The position numbers and the translations under genes are program-made. The notes beneath the pieces are model-generated. The model did no database searches. It saw nothing but the letters and a program-made list of their open reading frames with translations, and was not told the origin of the DNA. Shown here piece by piece: positions 42,633-52,543 of a DNA stretch of 64,000 nucleotides (position 1 is its first letter; each line of letters begins with the position of its first letter). Source of the stretch: Streptomyces shenzhenensis (GTDB lineage Bacteria; Actinomycetota; Actinomycetes; Streptomycetales; Streptomycetaceae); NCBI RefSeq assembly GCF_021462265.1, contig NZ_JAJONF010000031.1, positions 49,455 through 113,454 of the forward strand. The letters run 5' to 3'.

Positions 42633-44252
42633 ATGACCAGCGCAGGCCCCGCGACCCCGGACGCCTGGTCCGCAATGGGCCCCCAGCTCATCACTTACGC
42701 GGACCGCTTCGGCGGCTCCCTGCAAGGGGTACGTCACTTGATGGACGGCCCGTTCCAGGGCGCCTTCGCCGGGCTCCACATCCTTCCTTTCTTCGTTCCC
42801 TACGACGGCGCCGACGCGGGCTTCGACCCCGTCGACCACACGAGCGTCGACTCCCGCCTGGGCGACTGGCAGGACATCACCGATCTGGCCGCGCGTCACA
42901 CGGTGATGGCGGATGCCATCGTCAACCACGTATCGGCCCGGTCGGAAGCATTCCGTGATGTCGTCGAGCGCGGCGAGGATTCCGACTGGGCACCGATGTT
43001 CCTCACGTATGACGCGGTTTTCCCCGACGGTGCCACCGAAGAGGACCTGACACGCATCTACCGGCCGCGGCCCGGACTGCCGTTCACCCCCATGACTCTG
43101 GGAGGAAGGCAGAGGCTGGTGTGGACCACGTTCACGCCCGAACAGATAGACCTCAACGCCGCGCACCCACTGGGAGAGGCGTACCTGGCCCGGGTGCTGT
43201 CCTCCCTCACATCCGCCGGCGTGCGGATGGTGCGTCTGGACGCCGCCGGCTACGTCGGCAAAAGGGCCGGCACGGACTGCTTCATGACCGACGAGGCATA
43301 CGCCGTCATGGACCGCCTGTCGTCCTCGGCCCACGAGCAGGGCGCACACATCCTCGTCGAGGTGCACGGCCACCACACACAGCAGATCGAGATCGCACGC
43401 CGGGTGGATCTCGTGTACGACTTCGCCCTGCCCCCTCTGGTCCTGCACACCCTCATGACGGGGGACACCGGACCGCTTGCCGCGTGGCTGCGGATCCGTC
43501 CGGAGAACGCGGTGACCGTACTCGACACGCACGACGGCATCGGCGTCATCGACATCGGCCCCTCCCCGCTCGCACCCGGCAGACCCGGCCTCCTGTCCGC
43601 CGAGCAGATCGACAACCTGGTCGAGACCATCCACGCCAACAGCGGAGGATCGAGCCGACTGGCAACCGGTGCCGCCGCCTCGAACCTCGACCTGTACCAG
43701 GTCAACTGCACCTTCTACGACGCGCTCGGCCAGAACGACCGGGCCTATCTGCTGGCCCGTCTGCTGCAGCTCTTCGTCCCGGGCATCCCCCAGATCTACT
43801 ACGTCGGCCTCATGGCCGGCAGCAACGATCTCGACCTGCTCAGCCGCACCGGGGTGGGCCGGGACGTCAACCGCCACCACTACACGGCCCACGAAGTGGA
43901 AGAAGCGCTGAAGCGGCCAGTGGTGAGCACTCTGCTGGACGTGCTGCGCGCCAGGAACGGCCACCCCGCCTTCGCCGGGAACTTCACCTGCACCACGGAC
44001 GGGCCCGTCATGGTTCTGCGATGGGACTCCGAGAACGGGGCCACCGCCCATCTGCAGGCCGACGTCAGCGCCATGACGTTCCGCGCCCGCTTCTCACGCC
44101 GGGGCGACGGTGACAACGGACTGGACATCACGGAAGCGTCGCTCGGCACCGGTCAGGGCAGTGGCACGGCTGTCACATCAACCGGCAGGGGCCACCCCGC
44201 GACCAGCACCGGCTGCCAAGCGGGAGCCGACGCCGCGGGGCCGCGAACGTAG
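42633..44252 (+). CDS. Sucrose phosphorylase (GH13 subfamily 18)
   Basis: A 539-residue glycoside phosphorylase that converts sucrose and phosphate into glucose-1-phosphate and fructose. The signature FAGLHILPFFVPYDGADAGF is present. Catalytic residues by alignment with bifidobacterial enzymes as I remember them: nucleophile D203 (RLDAAGY), acid/base E243 (LVEVHGHH) and stabiliser D301 (LDTHDGIG). The block ATGAAASNLDLYQVN is also conserved. Related GH13_18 phosphorylases act on glucosylglycerate, so substrate is likely but not certain. The last about 45 residues are an unusual Gly/Thr-rich tail. ATG 42633 follows GAAAGGCAG. It fits cytoplasmic use of a disaccharide imported by the upstream transporter. 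Confidence 0.88.
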   Translation: MTSAGPATPDAWSAMGPQLITYADRFGGSLQGVRHLMDGPFQGAFAGLHILPFFVPYDGADAGFDPVDHTSVDSRLGDWQDITDLAARHTVMADAIVNHVSARSEAFRDVVERGEDSDWAPMFLTYDAVFPDGATEEDLTRIYRPRPGLPFTPMTLGGRQRLVWTTFTPEQIDLNAAHPLGEAYLARVLSSLTSAGVRMVRLDAAGYVGKRAGTDCFMTDEAYAVMDRLSSSAHEQGAHILVEVHGHHTQQIEIARRVDLVYDFALPPLVLHTLMTGDTGPLAAWLRIRPENAVTVLDTHDGIGVIDIGPSPLAPGRPGLLSAEQIDNLVETIHANSGGSSRLATGAAASNLDLYQVNCTFYDALGQNDRAYLLARLLQLFVPGIPQIYYVGLMAGSNDLDLLSRTGVGRDVNRHHYTAHEVEEALKRPVVSTLLDVLRARNGHPAFAGNFTCTTDGPVMVLRWDSENGATAHLQADVSAMTFRARFSRRGDGDNGLDITEASLGTGQGSGTAVTSTGRGHPATSTGCQAGADAAGPRT

Positions 44253-44302
44253 TCGAAACCACGAGGTCACGGGCCCAGCGGGCGGGTCGCCTGTGTCGTC
44301 GG

Positions 44303-44376
44303 AGCCCCCTGTCGGATTCGAACCGACGACCTACGCATTACAAGTGCGTTGCTCTGGCCAGCTGAGCTAAGGAGGC
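44303..44376 (-). tRNA. tRNA-Thr (anticodon UGU)
   Basis: The minus strand folds as a full cloverleaf: acceptor GCCTCCT pairs with AGGGGGC (one T:G), D-loop AGCTCAGCTGGCCAGAGC, anticodon stem ACGCA/TGCGT with loop CTTGTAA (anticodon TGT), and T-arm GTCGGTTCGAATCCGAC. CCA is not encoded. Its 3' end faces the accessory region to the left, the usual geometry for an island integration site. Confidence 0.95.
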
Positions 44377-44515
44377 CTGCACGCGCGCGTGGCGCTGACG
44401 TGCCAGTGCAGTGTACCCACGTCCCGGACGGGGCCTGTCGAAAATTTCCGTGAAGTTCACAGGGCTCCAGGTACTGACATACCGGGTGAACGACAGGTAC
44501 CGTCCTGATCCAGTT

Positions 44516-44538
44516 CACTCGGGTGGTCTACCCGAGTG
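44516..44538. promoter_or_regulatory. Palindrome in the msiK upstream region, dre-like in part
   Basis: CACTCGGGT-GGTCT-ACCCGAGTG has perfect nine-base arms, 72 bases before the msiK start. The centre GTGGTCTA matches one half of the DasR-responsive element (A(G/C)TGGTCTAGACCA(G/C)T) but the other half does not. msiK is a DasR target in Streptomyces coelicolor, so the place is right; the arms may instead be the site of another regulator. Confidence 0.45.
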
Positions 44539-44609
44539 CACTACACGAACCACCTTCCTACAACGGATCGTCCGGCACGTTCCTGCCGGTAGAAGGGGGC
44601 CTCTGAGCC

Positions 44610-45746
<1,137 letters not shown>

Positions 45747-45794
45747 GCGATCAAGCAGAGAAACCTCCGACCAGGGTGAATTCACCCAGGTTGC

Positions 45795-45832
45795 CGGAAA
45801 GGGCCCCGTGACCTGCTGCGGGGCCCTTTCCG
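45795..45832 (+). terminator. Hairpin terminator after msiK
   Basis: Perfect 14-base arms CGGAAAGGGCCCCG and CGGGGCCCTTTCCG with a ten-base loop, 48 bases after the stop, followed by GTTA. Confidence 0.88.
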
Positions 45833-45969
45833 TTACCCGGTTCACCCCGGCAAGCGGGTGGTTTTCGAGCACCGTGCGTCAACCTCGTACCCGAAACACG
45901 GAGCTTTTCCGTCCCCCGAACCGGTGACTAAATGTCGCCAAATCATCACCACGCGCTACCCTCACACGC

Positions 45970-46431
45970 GTGAAGCACTCCACCACCCCTCAGACGCGAC
46001 GCGGCCACCGGGGCGGCCCTGCCCGCCGGATCGGCCACACTCTCGCCCTCGTTCTGCCCGTCGTCCTGGTGCTCTCCGGGACCCTCGCGGTCACCCGCGT
46101 CGACTGGACCGGATCCCCGCGGAGCTCGGTGCTCACCGCGACCGACGTGTCCGACGCGCACGTCTCCTCCAAGGCCCTCTCCCAGGCCCCGCAGGACGTG
46201 CTGCGTGACCAGTTGATGACCGAGCTCCAGGACAAGAACCCCGGCCAGGTCCTCACCCACCTCCAGCAGGCGGTGAACGGCCACCCGTCGCTGGCGCGGC
46301 ACTGCACGTCCATCGCCCGCGCACTGGGCCGGGCCGCGGTCCGCATCTACGGCGCCTCGCGCGCCCAGTCGTACGCCCGCCCGGTCTGCGACACGTCCTT
46401 CGCGTCCGGTGTGCTGGCCGCGCACAGTTAG
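45970..46431 (+). CDS. Small membrane-anchored or secreted protein, unknown function
   Basis: A 153-residue protein with GTG start. One hydrophobic segment (LALVLPVVLVLSGTLAV, about 25-42) after a basic N-terminus is a signal anchor or signal peptide. The remainder is helical (VLRDQLMTELQDKNPGQVL) with two Cys (RHCTSIARAL and RPVCDTSF) that could pair outside the cell. I do not recognise a family. It lies between msiK and the nucleotidyltransferase gene and has the look of a conserved actinobacterial protein. Confidence 0.7.
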   Translation: MKHSTTPQTRRGHRGGPARRIGHTLALVLPVVLVLSGTLAVTRVDWTGSPRSSVLTATDVSDAHVSSKALSQAPQDVLRDQLMTELQDKNPGQVLTHLQQAVNGHPSLARHCTSIARALGRAAVRIYGASRAQSYARPVCDTSFASGVLAAHS

Positions 46432-46524
46432 CAAGCTCTAACGCCGGTTGGGAAGTGGGTAACGGCTCCTTAAGGGGCCCCCGCGGCTGGAAGCCGACCA
46501 CGGGGCGCGTCGTACAGTTCGGGC

Positions 46525-47256
46525 ATGACCCATCCGAACGCCGCGTTGCGCCCCACTCAAGCCGTGGTCCTGGCCGGTGGCCAGGGCTCACGGCTTCGTC
46601 CGTACACCGACGACCGGCCCAAGCCGATGGTCGAGATCCCGGGTACGGGCACGCCGATCATCGGCCACCAGTTGACCTGGCTCGCCGAGGAGGGCGTCAC
46701 GGACGTGGTGATCTCCTGCGGCCATCTCGCCGAGGTCCTGCAGAAGTGGCTGGCGACGGCCGACCTGCCGCTGTCCGTCACGACGGTGGTGGAGACCGAG
46801 CCGCTCGGGCGGGGCGGCGGCCTCAAGTACGCGGCCGCGCATCTCCCGCACACCGACCGGTCCTGGTACGCCACGAACGGCGACATCTGGACGCGGTTCT
46901 CGCTGCGCGACATGGCCGACTTCCACACGGAGCGGGACGCGGTGGCGACGCTGGCGCTGGCACGGCCACGGATCCCCTGGGGCGCCGTGAAGACGGACGG
47001 CTTCGGTCACATCACGGACTTCATCGAGGCACCGCCGTCCACGTTCGAGATCAACGCGGGTGTCTACGTCTTCTCTCCCGGGTTCGCCGCGATGCTGCCC
47101 GAGCGTGGGGACCACGAACGGACCACGTTCCCGCACCTGGCCCGGAGCCGGCAGCTGGCCGGGTTCCCGATTCCGCAGGGGGCGTACTGGCGGGCGATCG
47201 ACACGGCGAAGGATCTGTCCGAGGCCGCGAAGGAACTGGCCTCGCTGGGGCGGTAG
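46525..47256 (+). CDS. NDP-sugar pyrophosphorylase-like nucleotidyltransferase
   Basis: A 243-residue nucleotidyltransferase. The N-terminal GGQGSRLRPYTDDRPKPMVE is the nucleotide-binding signature of NTP:sugar-1-phosphate transferases; SWYATNGDIWTRF carries the metal-binding Asp and FEINAGVYVFSP the second product-binding block. It resembles short mannose-1-phosphate guanylyltransferases without the left-handed beta-helix. The exact sugar is unknown. ATG 46525 has no strong ribosome site but matches the family start. Confidence 0.88.
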   Translation: MTHPNAALRPTQAVVLAGGQGSRLRPYTDDRPKPMVEIPGTGTPIIGHQLTWLAEEGVTDVVISCGHLAEVLQKWLATADLPLSVTTVVETEPLGRGGGLKYAAAHLPHTDRSWYATNGDIWTRFSLRDMADFHTERDAVATLALARPRIPWGAVKTDGFGHITDFIEAPPSTFEINAGVYVFSPGFAAMLPERGDHERTTFPHLARSRQLAGFPIPQGAYWRAIDTAKDLSEAAKELASLGR

Positions 47257-47331
47257 GCCGAAGGGGGGCGGGGCGACCGGTTCGCCGACTGCGAGCGGGT
47301 GAGGCCGCCGCGCCCCTAGCGGGGGGACCGA

Positions 47332-47589
47332 CCGTCGTCCACCACCGGTGCGTGGAGCCTGGGCGCGCAGTTCCCCGCGCCCCTTCGGGCGCGGCAGACC
47401 ACCGCCATCCGCATCGGTACCCCACGCCCCTACGAGGAAGGGCGGACCACCGTCGTCCACCACCGGTGCGTGGAACCTGAGCACGCAGTTCCCCGCGCCC
47501 CTTCGGGCGCGGCAGACCACCGCCATCCGCATCGGTACCCCACGCCCCTACGAGGGAGGGCGGACCACCGTCGTCCACCACCGGTGCAA
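47332..47589 (+). repeat. 118-base tandem repeat, two copies plus a partial third
   Basis: Units at 47332-47449 and 47450-47567, almost identical, and a third beginning at 47568 and ending at the word CCACCGGTGC. Each unit contains GCAGTTCCCCGCGCCCCTTC and the hairpin CCGCGCCC-CTTC-GGGCGCGG. Similar words are common between streptomycete genes and act as bidirectional terminators. It fills most of the 399-base gap between convergent genes. Confidence 0.9.
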
Positions 47590-47655
47590 AGGGGCGCCGG
47601 TGTGGTGATGGGCCCCGCGCCGTAAGGTGCGGGGCCCGTCGCCGTGTGGGGGCTG

Positions 47656-49344
47656 TCAGCCGAGTAGGCCGCCTACCAGGCCCGGCTGGCCCGAGGAGGT
47701 GGCGCCGCCGCCGGTGCTGCCGGTGTGGGTGCCGGTGCCGCCGGTCGTCGAGGAGGTGCCGCCGCCGGTCGCGGTGCCGCCCGAGGTGGGGCCCGCTGTG
47801 GTCTGTGCGGGGGCGGTGTGCTGGGGCGGGGCCTGGCCGGTGGTGCCCTGGGTCTCGCTGGGGGCGGTGGTGGCGCCGCTCGTGCTGTGGTCGGCACCCG
47901 GGGTGGTCGCCGACTGCGAGGGGCTCCCCGTGGCGCCCCCGGAGGGAGCCGTGGAGGCCGAGGGGGCCTGGTGGCGGGGCTCGGCCGACTCGCCGGGCAG
48001 CGGGTCGCCGGGGAGGTTGTTGCGGGGCGCCTCGCCGGGGCCTGGGACGACCACGCGGCTGGAGTCGCGGACCGCGCCGCCCAGGAGCGAGCCGACGAGA
48101 AGGGTCAGGCCGACGGTGACGGCCGTGATCAGGGCACCCCGGCGGAGCACGTAGGCGCGCAGGTCCCAGATGTCGGAACGGGGGCCGAGGCGTCGCCAGG
48201 CGCTGCCCGCGAGGCGGCCGTCCACGGAGTAGACGGGGGCGCCGGCGGTGATCAGCGGCGACCAGGCGGCGAGGTAGATGATGTCGGGGGCGTCGTACGC
48301 CGGGACGGTCTTCCAGCTGACGGTGACGATGAGCGCGGCGGAGAGCAGCGCGCCGACGACCGCGGCGACCCGCTGCCAGCAGCCGAGGACGGTCAGGACG
48401 CCGACGATCACCTGGAGGAAGGCGATCACCAGACCGGAGCCGACCGGGTGCTGGAGCGCGAACTGACGCAGCGGCTCGGCCACTTCCCAGGGGTGCAGGG
48501 TGTTGAGCCACTTGACCATGGAGCCGCGCTTGCCGCCGTCGAAGTAGACGGGGTCGCAGAGCTTGCCCATGCCGGCGTAGACGGAGATGAAGCCGAGGAA
48601 GATGCGCAGGGGGAGGAGAACCATGCCCAGGTTCATCCGGCGGCCCGGGTAGTAGGCGTGCCGGGCCGGGTCGCCGTCGCCGGACCGCCGGGCCCGCCGC
48701 GGTTCCTCGAAGTCCTCGAACTCGTCGTCGGCGTGGGCCGGTTCGTCGTAGCCCGGGCCGTCGTAGAGCGGGTCGCCGTAGGTCAGGTCGTCGTAGGCGC
48801 TGCCCACCGCCGGCATGGTCGGAAGCAGCCGGTTCTCGCCGGAGGCCGGGGAGCGCGGGTGGCCGACCATCGGCGTCTCGACGGTCTGTCCGACGGCGTC
48901 GTAGCCGTCGTCGACGCGTGGGATGACCTGGGTCGCACCGACCGGTTCGGCGGCCTCCTCGGTGTGCCGGACGCTGCCGCCCCGGACGGCCTGGAGCAGC
49001 CGGTGCGCGCCGGTGTCGTCGGGCGCGGACCTGCCGCTCCAGACGACCGGGCGGCGACGGCCGGGCGCCGCCCCCGCTCTGCCCGCCGTGCCGACGACCG
49101 GGATGCGCGCGGTGTCCTCGGTGGCGCTCATGTGCCGTGCGACCCGGGGGGATTGGGTACGCCGTGTCGATACGCCCAGCTGCACGCGGAAGCTCGCGTT
49201 GTTGACGACGACCTGCGCCGGATCGCTCGGCACCTTCACCATGCTCAGCGCGGGAGCGTCGTCGGGCCCGGAAGTGAATCCGGAGCGGAATCCCGACAAG
49301 CGGTCCCCCGTGGGTGTGCGGGGTGTTCTGGTGTCCACACACAT
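47656..49344 (-). CDS. DoxX-family membrane protein with long flanking disordered regions
   Basis: A 562-residue protein. Residues 1-235 are low-complexity and acidic. The DoxX-like core (about 237-390) has four membrane segments, starting NLGMVLLPLRIFLGFISVYA and GMGKLCDP, then VIAFLQVIVGVLTVLGCWQR. A further segment (about 420-445) and a Ser/Thr/Gly/Pro tail of 120 residues follow. DoxX proteins take part in quinone-linked redox or detoxification complexes; this large form is known mainly from actinobacteria. ATG 49344 gives the longest reading; 49241 and 49131 are also possible and none has a clear ribosome site. Confidence 0.8.
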   Translation of the reverse strand: MCVDTRTPRTPTGDRLSGFRSGFTSGPDDAPALSMVKVPSDPAQVVVNNASFRVQLGVSTRRTQSPRVARHMSATEDTARIPVVGTAGRAGAAPGRRRPVVWSGRSAPDDTGAHRLLQAVRGGSVRHTEEAAEPVGATQVIPRVDDGYDAVGQTVETPMVGHPRSPASGENRLLPTMPAVGSAYDDLTYGDPLYDGPGYDEPAHADDEFEDFEEPRRARRSGDGDPARHAYYPGRRMNLGMVLLPLRIFLGFISVYAGMGKLCDPVYFDGGKRGSMVKWLNTLHPWEVAEPLRQFALQHPVGSGLVIAFLQVIVGVLTVLGCWQRVAAVVGALLSAALIVTVSWKTVPAYDAPDIIYLAAWSPLITAGAPVYSVDGRLAGSAWRRLGPRSDIWDLRAYVLRRGALITAVTVGLTLLVGSLLGGAVRDSSRVVVPGPGEAPRNNLPGDPLPGESAEPRHQAPSASTAPSGGATGSPSQSATTPGADHSTSGATTAPSETQGTTGQAPPQHTAPAQTTAGPTSGGTATGGGTSSTTGGTGTHTGSTGGGATSSGQPGLVGGLLG

Positions 49345-49461
49345 CTAACCGAGTGACGTGGAGTTAGGACACTGCCTCGACCGCCCGGATGTGTCCGGAC
49401 CCCGTCAAGGATGTCCTGGACGCCGGAATTACTCCGTGCGGGTGCGGTCACGGACGTCTGT

Positions 49462-50403
49462 TCAGCTCCGCTGCCGAGCCGCCTCGTACAGCACGATCCC
49501 CGCGGCCACACCCGCGTTGAGCGACTCGGCACCACCCGGCATCGGGATCCGGACCCGGAAGTCACAGGTTTCGCCGACCAGCCGGGACAGGCCCTTGCCC
49601 TCGCTGCCGACGACGATGACGAGGGGTCCGCCGAGGGCCGCCAGGTCACCGATCTCGTGCTCGCCGTCCGCGGCGAGGCCGACGACCACGATGCCGGCCT
49701 TCTTGTACGACTCCAGGGCCCGGGTCAGGTTCGTGGCGCGGGCGACGGGCGTACGGGCCGCCGTACCGGCCGACGTCTTCCAGGCACCGGCGGTCATGCC
49801 GGCCGCGCGCCGCTCGGGGACGACCACGCCGTGGCCGCCGAAGGCGGAGACCGAGCGGACGACCGCGCCCAGGTTGCGCGGGTCGGTGACCCCGTCCAGG
49901 GCGACGATCAGCGGGTCCTCGCCCTCGTCGTAGGCCGCCTCGGCCAGGTCCTCGGGGTGCGCGTACTCGTACGGCGGGACCTGGAGGACCAGGCCCTGGT
50001 GGTTGAGGCCGTTCGTCATGCGGTCCAGCTCGGGGCGCGGCGCCTCCATGAGGTTGATGCCGCCGCGCTCGGCCGCGAGCTGCAACGCCTCACGGACCCG
50101 CTCGTCGTTGTCGATGAACTGCTGGACGTAGAGGGTGGAGGCCGGCACGCCCTCGCGCAGCGCCTCGACCACCGGGTTACGGCCGACGACCATCTCGGAC
50201 GTGCCCTTGCCGCCCCGGCCGCGGGCCACCGGACGGCGCTGGGCCTGCTTGGCCTTGACCGTGGCGATGCGGTTCTTCTTGTGTCCCTTGCGCATCTCGG
50301 CGGGCGGGGTCGGCCCCTTGCCCTCCAGGCCCCGGCGCCGCTGGCCGCCACTGCCGACCTGCGCGCCCTTCTTGCCGGACATGCGGCGGTTGTTGGCTGC
50401 CAT
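49462..50403 (-). CDS. rlmB: 23S rRNA (guanosine-2'-O)-methyltransferase RlmB / TrmH family
   Basis: A 313-residue SPOUT methyltransferase. The N-terminal 75 residues are a basic RNA-binding extension; VVGRNPVVEALREGVPAS begins the substrate-binding domain. The knotted SAM site shows the three family motifs: ALDGVTDPRNLGAVVRS, VIVVGSEGKGLSRLV and VRIPMPGGAESLNAGVAAGI. It methylates the ribose of a conserved guanosine (G2251 in E. coli numbering) in 23S rRNA. It follows cysS in the same operon direction, with 99 bases between. Confidence 0.93.
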   Translation of the reverse strand: MAANNRRMSGKKGAQVGSGGQRRRGLEGKGPTPPAEMRKGHKKNRIATVKAKQAQRRPVARGRGGKGTSEMVVGRNPVVEALREGVPASTLYVQQFIDNDERVREALQLAAERGGINLMEAPRPELDRMTNGLNHQGLVLQVPPYEYAHPEDLAEAAYDEGEDPLIVALDGVTDPRNLGAVVRSVSAFGGHGVVVPERRAAGMTAGAWKTSAGTAARTPVARATNLTRALESYKKAGIVVVGLAADGEHEIGDLAALGGPLVIVVGSEGKGLSRLVGETCDFRVRIPMPGGAESLNAGVAAGIVLYEAARQRS

Positions 50404-50502
50404 GAGTTACCCGTCTCCGTGAGCTTCGTTTCGTACGTACGTCTTATGCAGTGTGCCGCCCGGGGGGCCGGGCGGCACAGTCGATCTTGCTGGCTGGGAG
50501 CG

Positions 50503-51900
50503 CTAGGCCTTGAGGGTCCAGCGCGGGCCGGACGGGCTGTCCTCGATCGCGAGGCCGGACCGGCCCAGCTGGTCGCGGATGGCGTCGGCGGTCGCCCAGT
50601 CCTTGCGGGCGCGGGCGGACTCGCGCTGGTCGAGGACGAGGCGTACGAGGGTGTCGACCACGGCGTGCAGGTCCTCGCCCTTCTCGGCCCCGCCGGACCA
50701 GTGCGCGTCCAGCGGGTCGAGGCCGAGGACGCCGAGCATGGCGCGGACCTCGGCGAGGCGGGCGACGGCCGCTTCCTTGTCGTCGGCGGCGAGGGCGGAG
50801 TTGCCCTGGCGGACGGTGGTGTGCACGATCGCGAGCGCCTGCGGGACGCCCAGGTCGTCGTCCATCGCCTCGGCGAAGGCGGGCGGAACCTCGGGCGAGG
50901 GCTCGACGGTTCCCCCGGCCAGCTCCACCACGCGCTGCACGAACCCGTCGATCCGCGCGAACGCGGCCTCGGCCTCGCGCAGCGACTCCTCGCTGTACTC
51001 GATCATCGAGCGGTAGTGCGGGGTGCCGAGGTAGTAGCGCAGCACGATCGGGCGCCAGTGTTTGACCATCTCGGAGACGAGCACCGAGTTCCCGAGGGAC
51101 TTCGACATCTTCTCGCCGCTCATGGTGACCCAGGCGTTGTGCACCCAGTACCGGGCGAAGTCGTCGCCGAACGCCTTGGCCTGGGCGATCTCGTTCTCGT
51201 GGTGCGGGAAGATCAGGTCGAGGCCGCCGCCGTGGATGTCGAAGGCCTCGCCGAGGTACTTGTGGGCCATCGCCGAGCACTCCAGGTGCCAGCCGGGCCG
51301 GCCGCGCCCCCACGGCGTCTCCCAGCTGGGCTCGCCCGGCTTCGCGGACTTCCACAGCGCGAAGTCCCGCTGGTCCCGCTTGCCGGTCTCGCCCTCGCCC
51401 TCGGGCTGGCGGAGGTTGTCCAGCTCCTGGTTGGAGAGCTGGAGGTAGTCCGGGTAGGAGCGCACGTCGAAGTAGACGTTGCCGTCGGCCTCGTAGGCGT
51501 GTCCGCGCTCGATGAGCCCGCGCATCATCTCGATCATCTCCGGCACGTGTCCCGTCGCGCGGGGCTCGTACGTCGGCGGGAGGCAGCCGAGCGCGGTGTA
51601 GCCGTCGTTGAACGCGCGCTCGTTCTCGTAGCCGATCGCCCACCAGGGGCGGCCCTGGTCGGCGGACTTGGTGATGATCTTGTCGTCGATGTCCGTGACG
51701 TTCCGGACGAACGTCACCTGGTAGCCGCGGTATTCGAACCAGCGGCGCATGATGTCGAAGTTCAGGCCCGAGCGGATGTGCCCGATGTGGGGGGCCGCCT
51801 GCACGGTGGCACCACACAGGTAGATCGAGACACAGCCCGGGATGAGCGGGGTGAAGTCACGGATCTGCCGGGCGTTGGTGTCGTACAGGCGAATGGTCAC
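50503..51900 (-). CDS. cysS: Cysteinyl-tRNA synthetase
   Basis: A 465-residue class I synthetase that charges tRNA-Cys. Zinc ligands include C29 (LCGATVQ), the Cys of HLECSAM and the His of IFPHHENE. HIGH is HIGH at 38-41 (AAPHIGHIRSG) and KMSKS is intact (SGEKMSKSLGN). The start is GTG 51900 (VTIRLYDTNA), which matches the family; the frame stays open 45 codons further upstream. As in other streptomycetes it sits between ispF and rlmB. Confidence 0.95.
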   Translation of the reverse strand: MTIRLYDTNARQIRDFTPLIPGCVSIYLCGATVQAAPHIGHIRSGLNFDIMRRWFEYRGYQVTFVRNVTDIDDKIITKSADQGRPWWAIGYENERAFNDGYTALGCLPPTYEPRATGHVPEMIEMMRGLIERGHAYEADGNVYFDVRSYPDYLQLSNQELDNLRQPEGEGETGKRDQRDFALWKSAKPGEPSWETPWGRGRPGWHLECSAMAHKYLGEAFDIHGGGLDLIFPHHENEIAQAKAFGDDFARYWVHNAWVTMSGEKMSKSLGNSVLVSEMVKHWRPIVLRYYLGTPHYRSMIEYSEESLREAEAAFARIDGFVQRVVELAGGTVEPSPEVPPAFAEAMDDDLGVPQALAIVHTTVRQGNSALAADDKEAAVARLAEVRAMLGVLGLDPLDAHWSGGAEKGEDLHAVVDTLVRLVLDQRESARARKDWATADAIRDQLGRSGLAIEDSPSGPRWTLKA

Positions 51901-52051
51901 GGGACCTAGGGTAGTGGGCCGAGGGTGGTGGATGGCACCGGTATGCGGAGCGCCGTCGCCGTGTGCGGGTGCGCCGTGGCTCGTCACGCGATTCCCCGCG
52001 CCCCCCGGGCGGCGCGTCCACTCACCTCTGTTCACCTCTGGTCACCTATGT

Positions 52052-52543
52052 TCAGCTCTGTTGAACGACCAACGCCGTCGCGATGGCCATAAGACCTTCG
52101 CCTCTGCCCGGAAAACCCAGGCCGTCCGTCGTGGCCCCCGAAACGGAAACCGGAGCCCCCGCCGCGTCGGAAAGGATCTTCTCGGCCTCGTCGCGGCGCT
52201 TTCCGATCTTCGGGCGTGGGCCCACGACCTGTACGGCGACATTCCCGATCAGGAATCCCGCGGCCCGGACGATCCGGGCCGCCTCCGTCAGCAGGGTCAC
52301 CCCGGACGCGCCCGACCATTCCGGCCGCCCCGTACCGAAGTGCTGCCCCAGGTCGCCCAGCCCCGCCGCGGAGAACAACGCGTTGCACGCCGCGTGCGCG
52401 ACGACGTCCGCGTCCGAGTGGCCGGCCAGCCCCGGGCCCTCGCCCTCCCACTTCAGGCCCGCGCACCACAGGTCGCGGCCCTCCTCGAAGGCGTGGATGT
52501 CGGTGCCGACGCCCACCCGGGGCAGGATCACCTCAGAAGCCAT
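52052..52543 (-). CDS. ispF: 2-C-methyl-D-erythritol 2,4-cyclodiphosphate synthase
   Basis: A 163-residue IspF, fifth step of the MEP isoprenoid pathway. Metal-binding residues are in VGVGTDIHAF (Asp and His) and HSDADVVAHA; the CMP-binding end has SGATTDGLGFPGRGEG. It overlaps ispD by 11 bases, so the two are translationally coupled. Confidence 0.96.
   Translation of the reverse strand: MASEVILPRVGVGTDIHAFEEGRDLWCAGLKWEGEGPGLAGHSDADVVAHAACNALFSAAGLGDLGQHFGTGRPEWSGASGVTLLTEAARIVRAAGFLIGNVAVQVVGPRPKIGKRRDEAEKILSDAAGAPVSVSGATTDGLGFPGRGEGLMAIATALVVQQS

Noticed and set aside
42633..44252. Alternative call of amylosucrase or alpha-amylase for the GH13 protein
   Set aside because: The VPYDGADAGFDP signature, ATGAAASNLDLYQVN block and overall length fit subfamily 18 phosphorylases, not hydrolases.
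51901..52035. 45-codon N-terminal extension of cysS
   Set aside because: CysS proteins begin at the equivalent of GTG 51900; the extension contains an interspersed repeat-like sequence.
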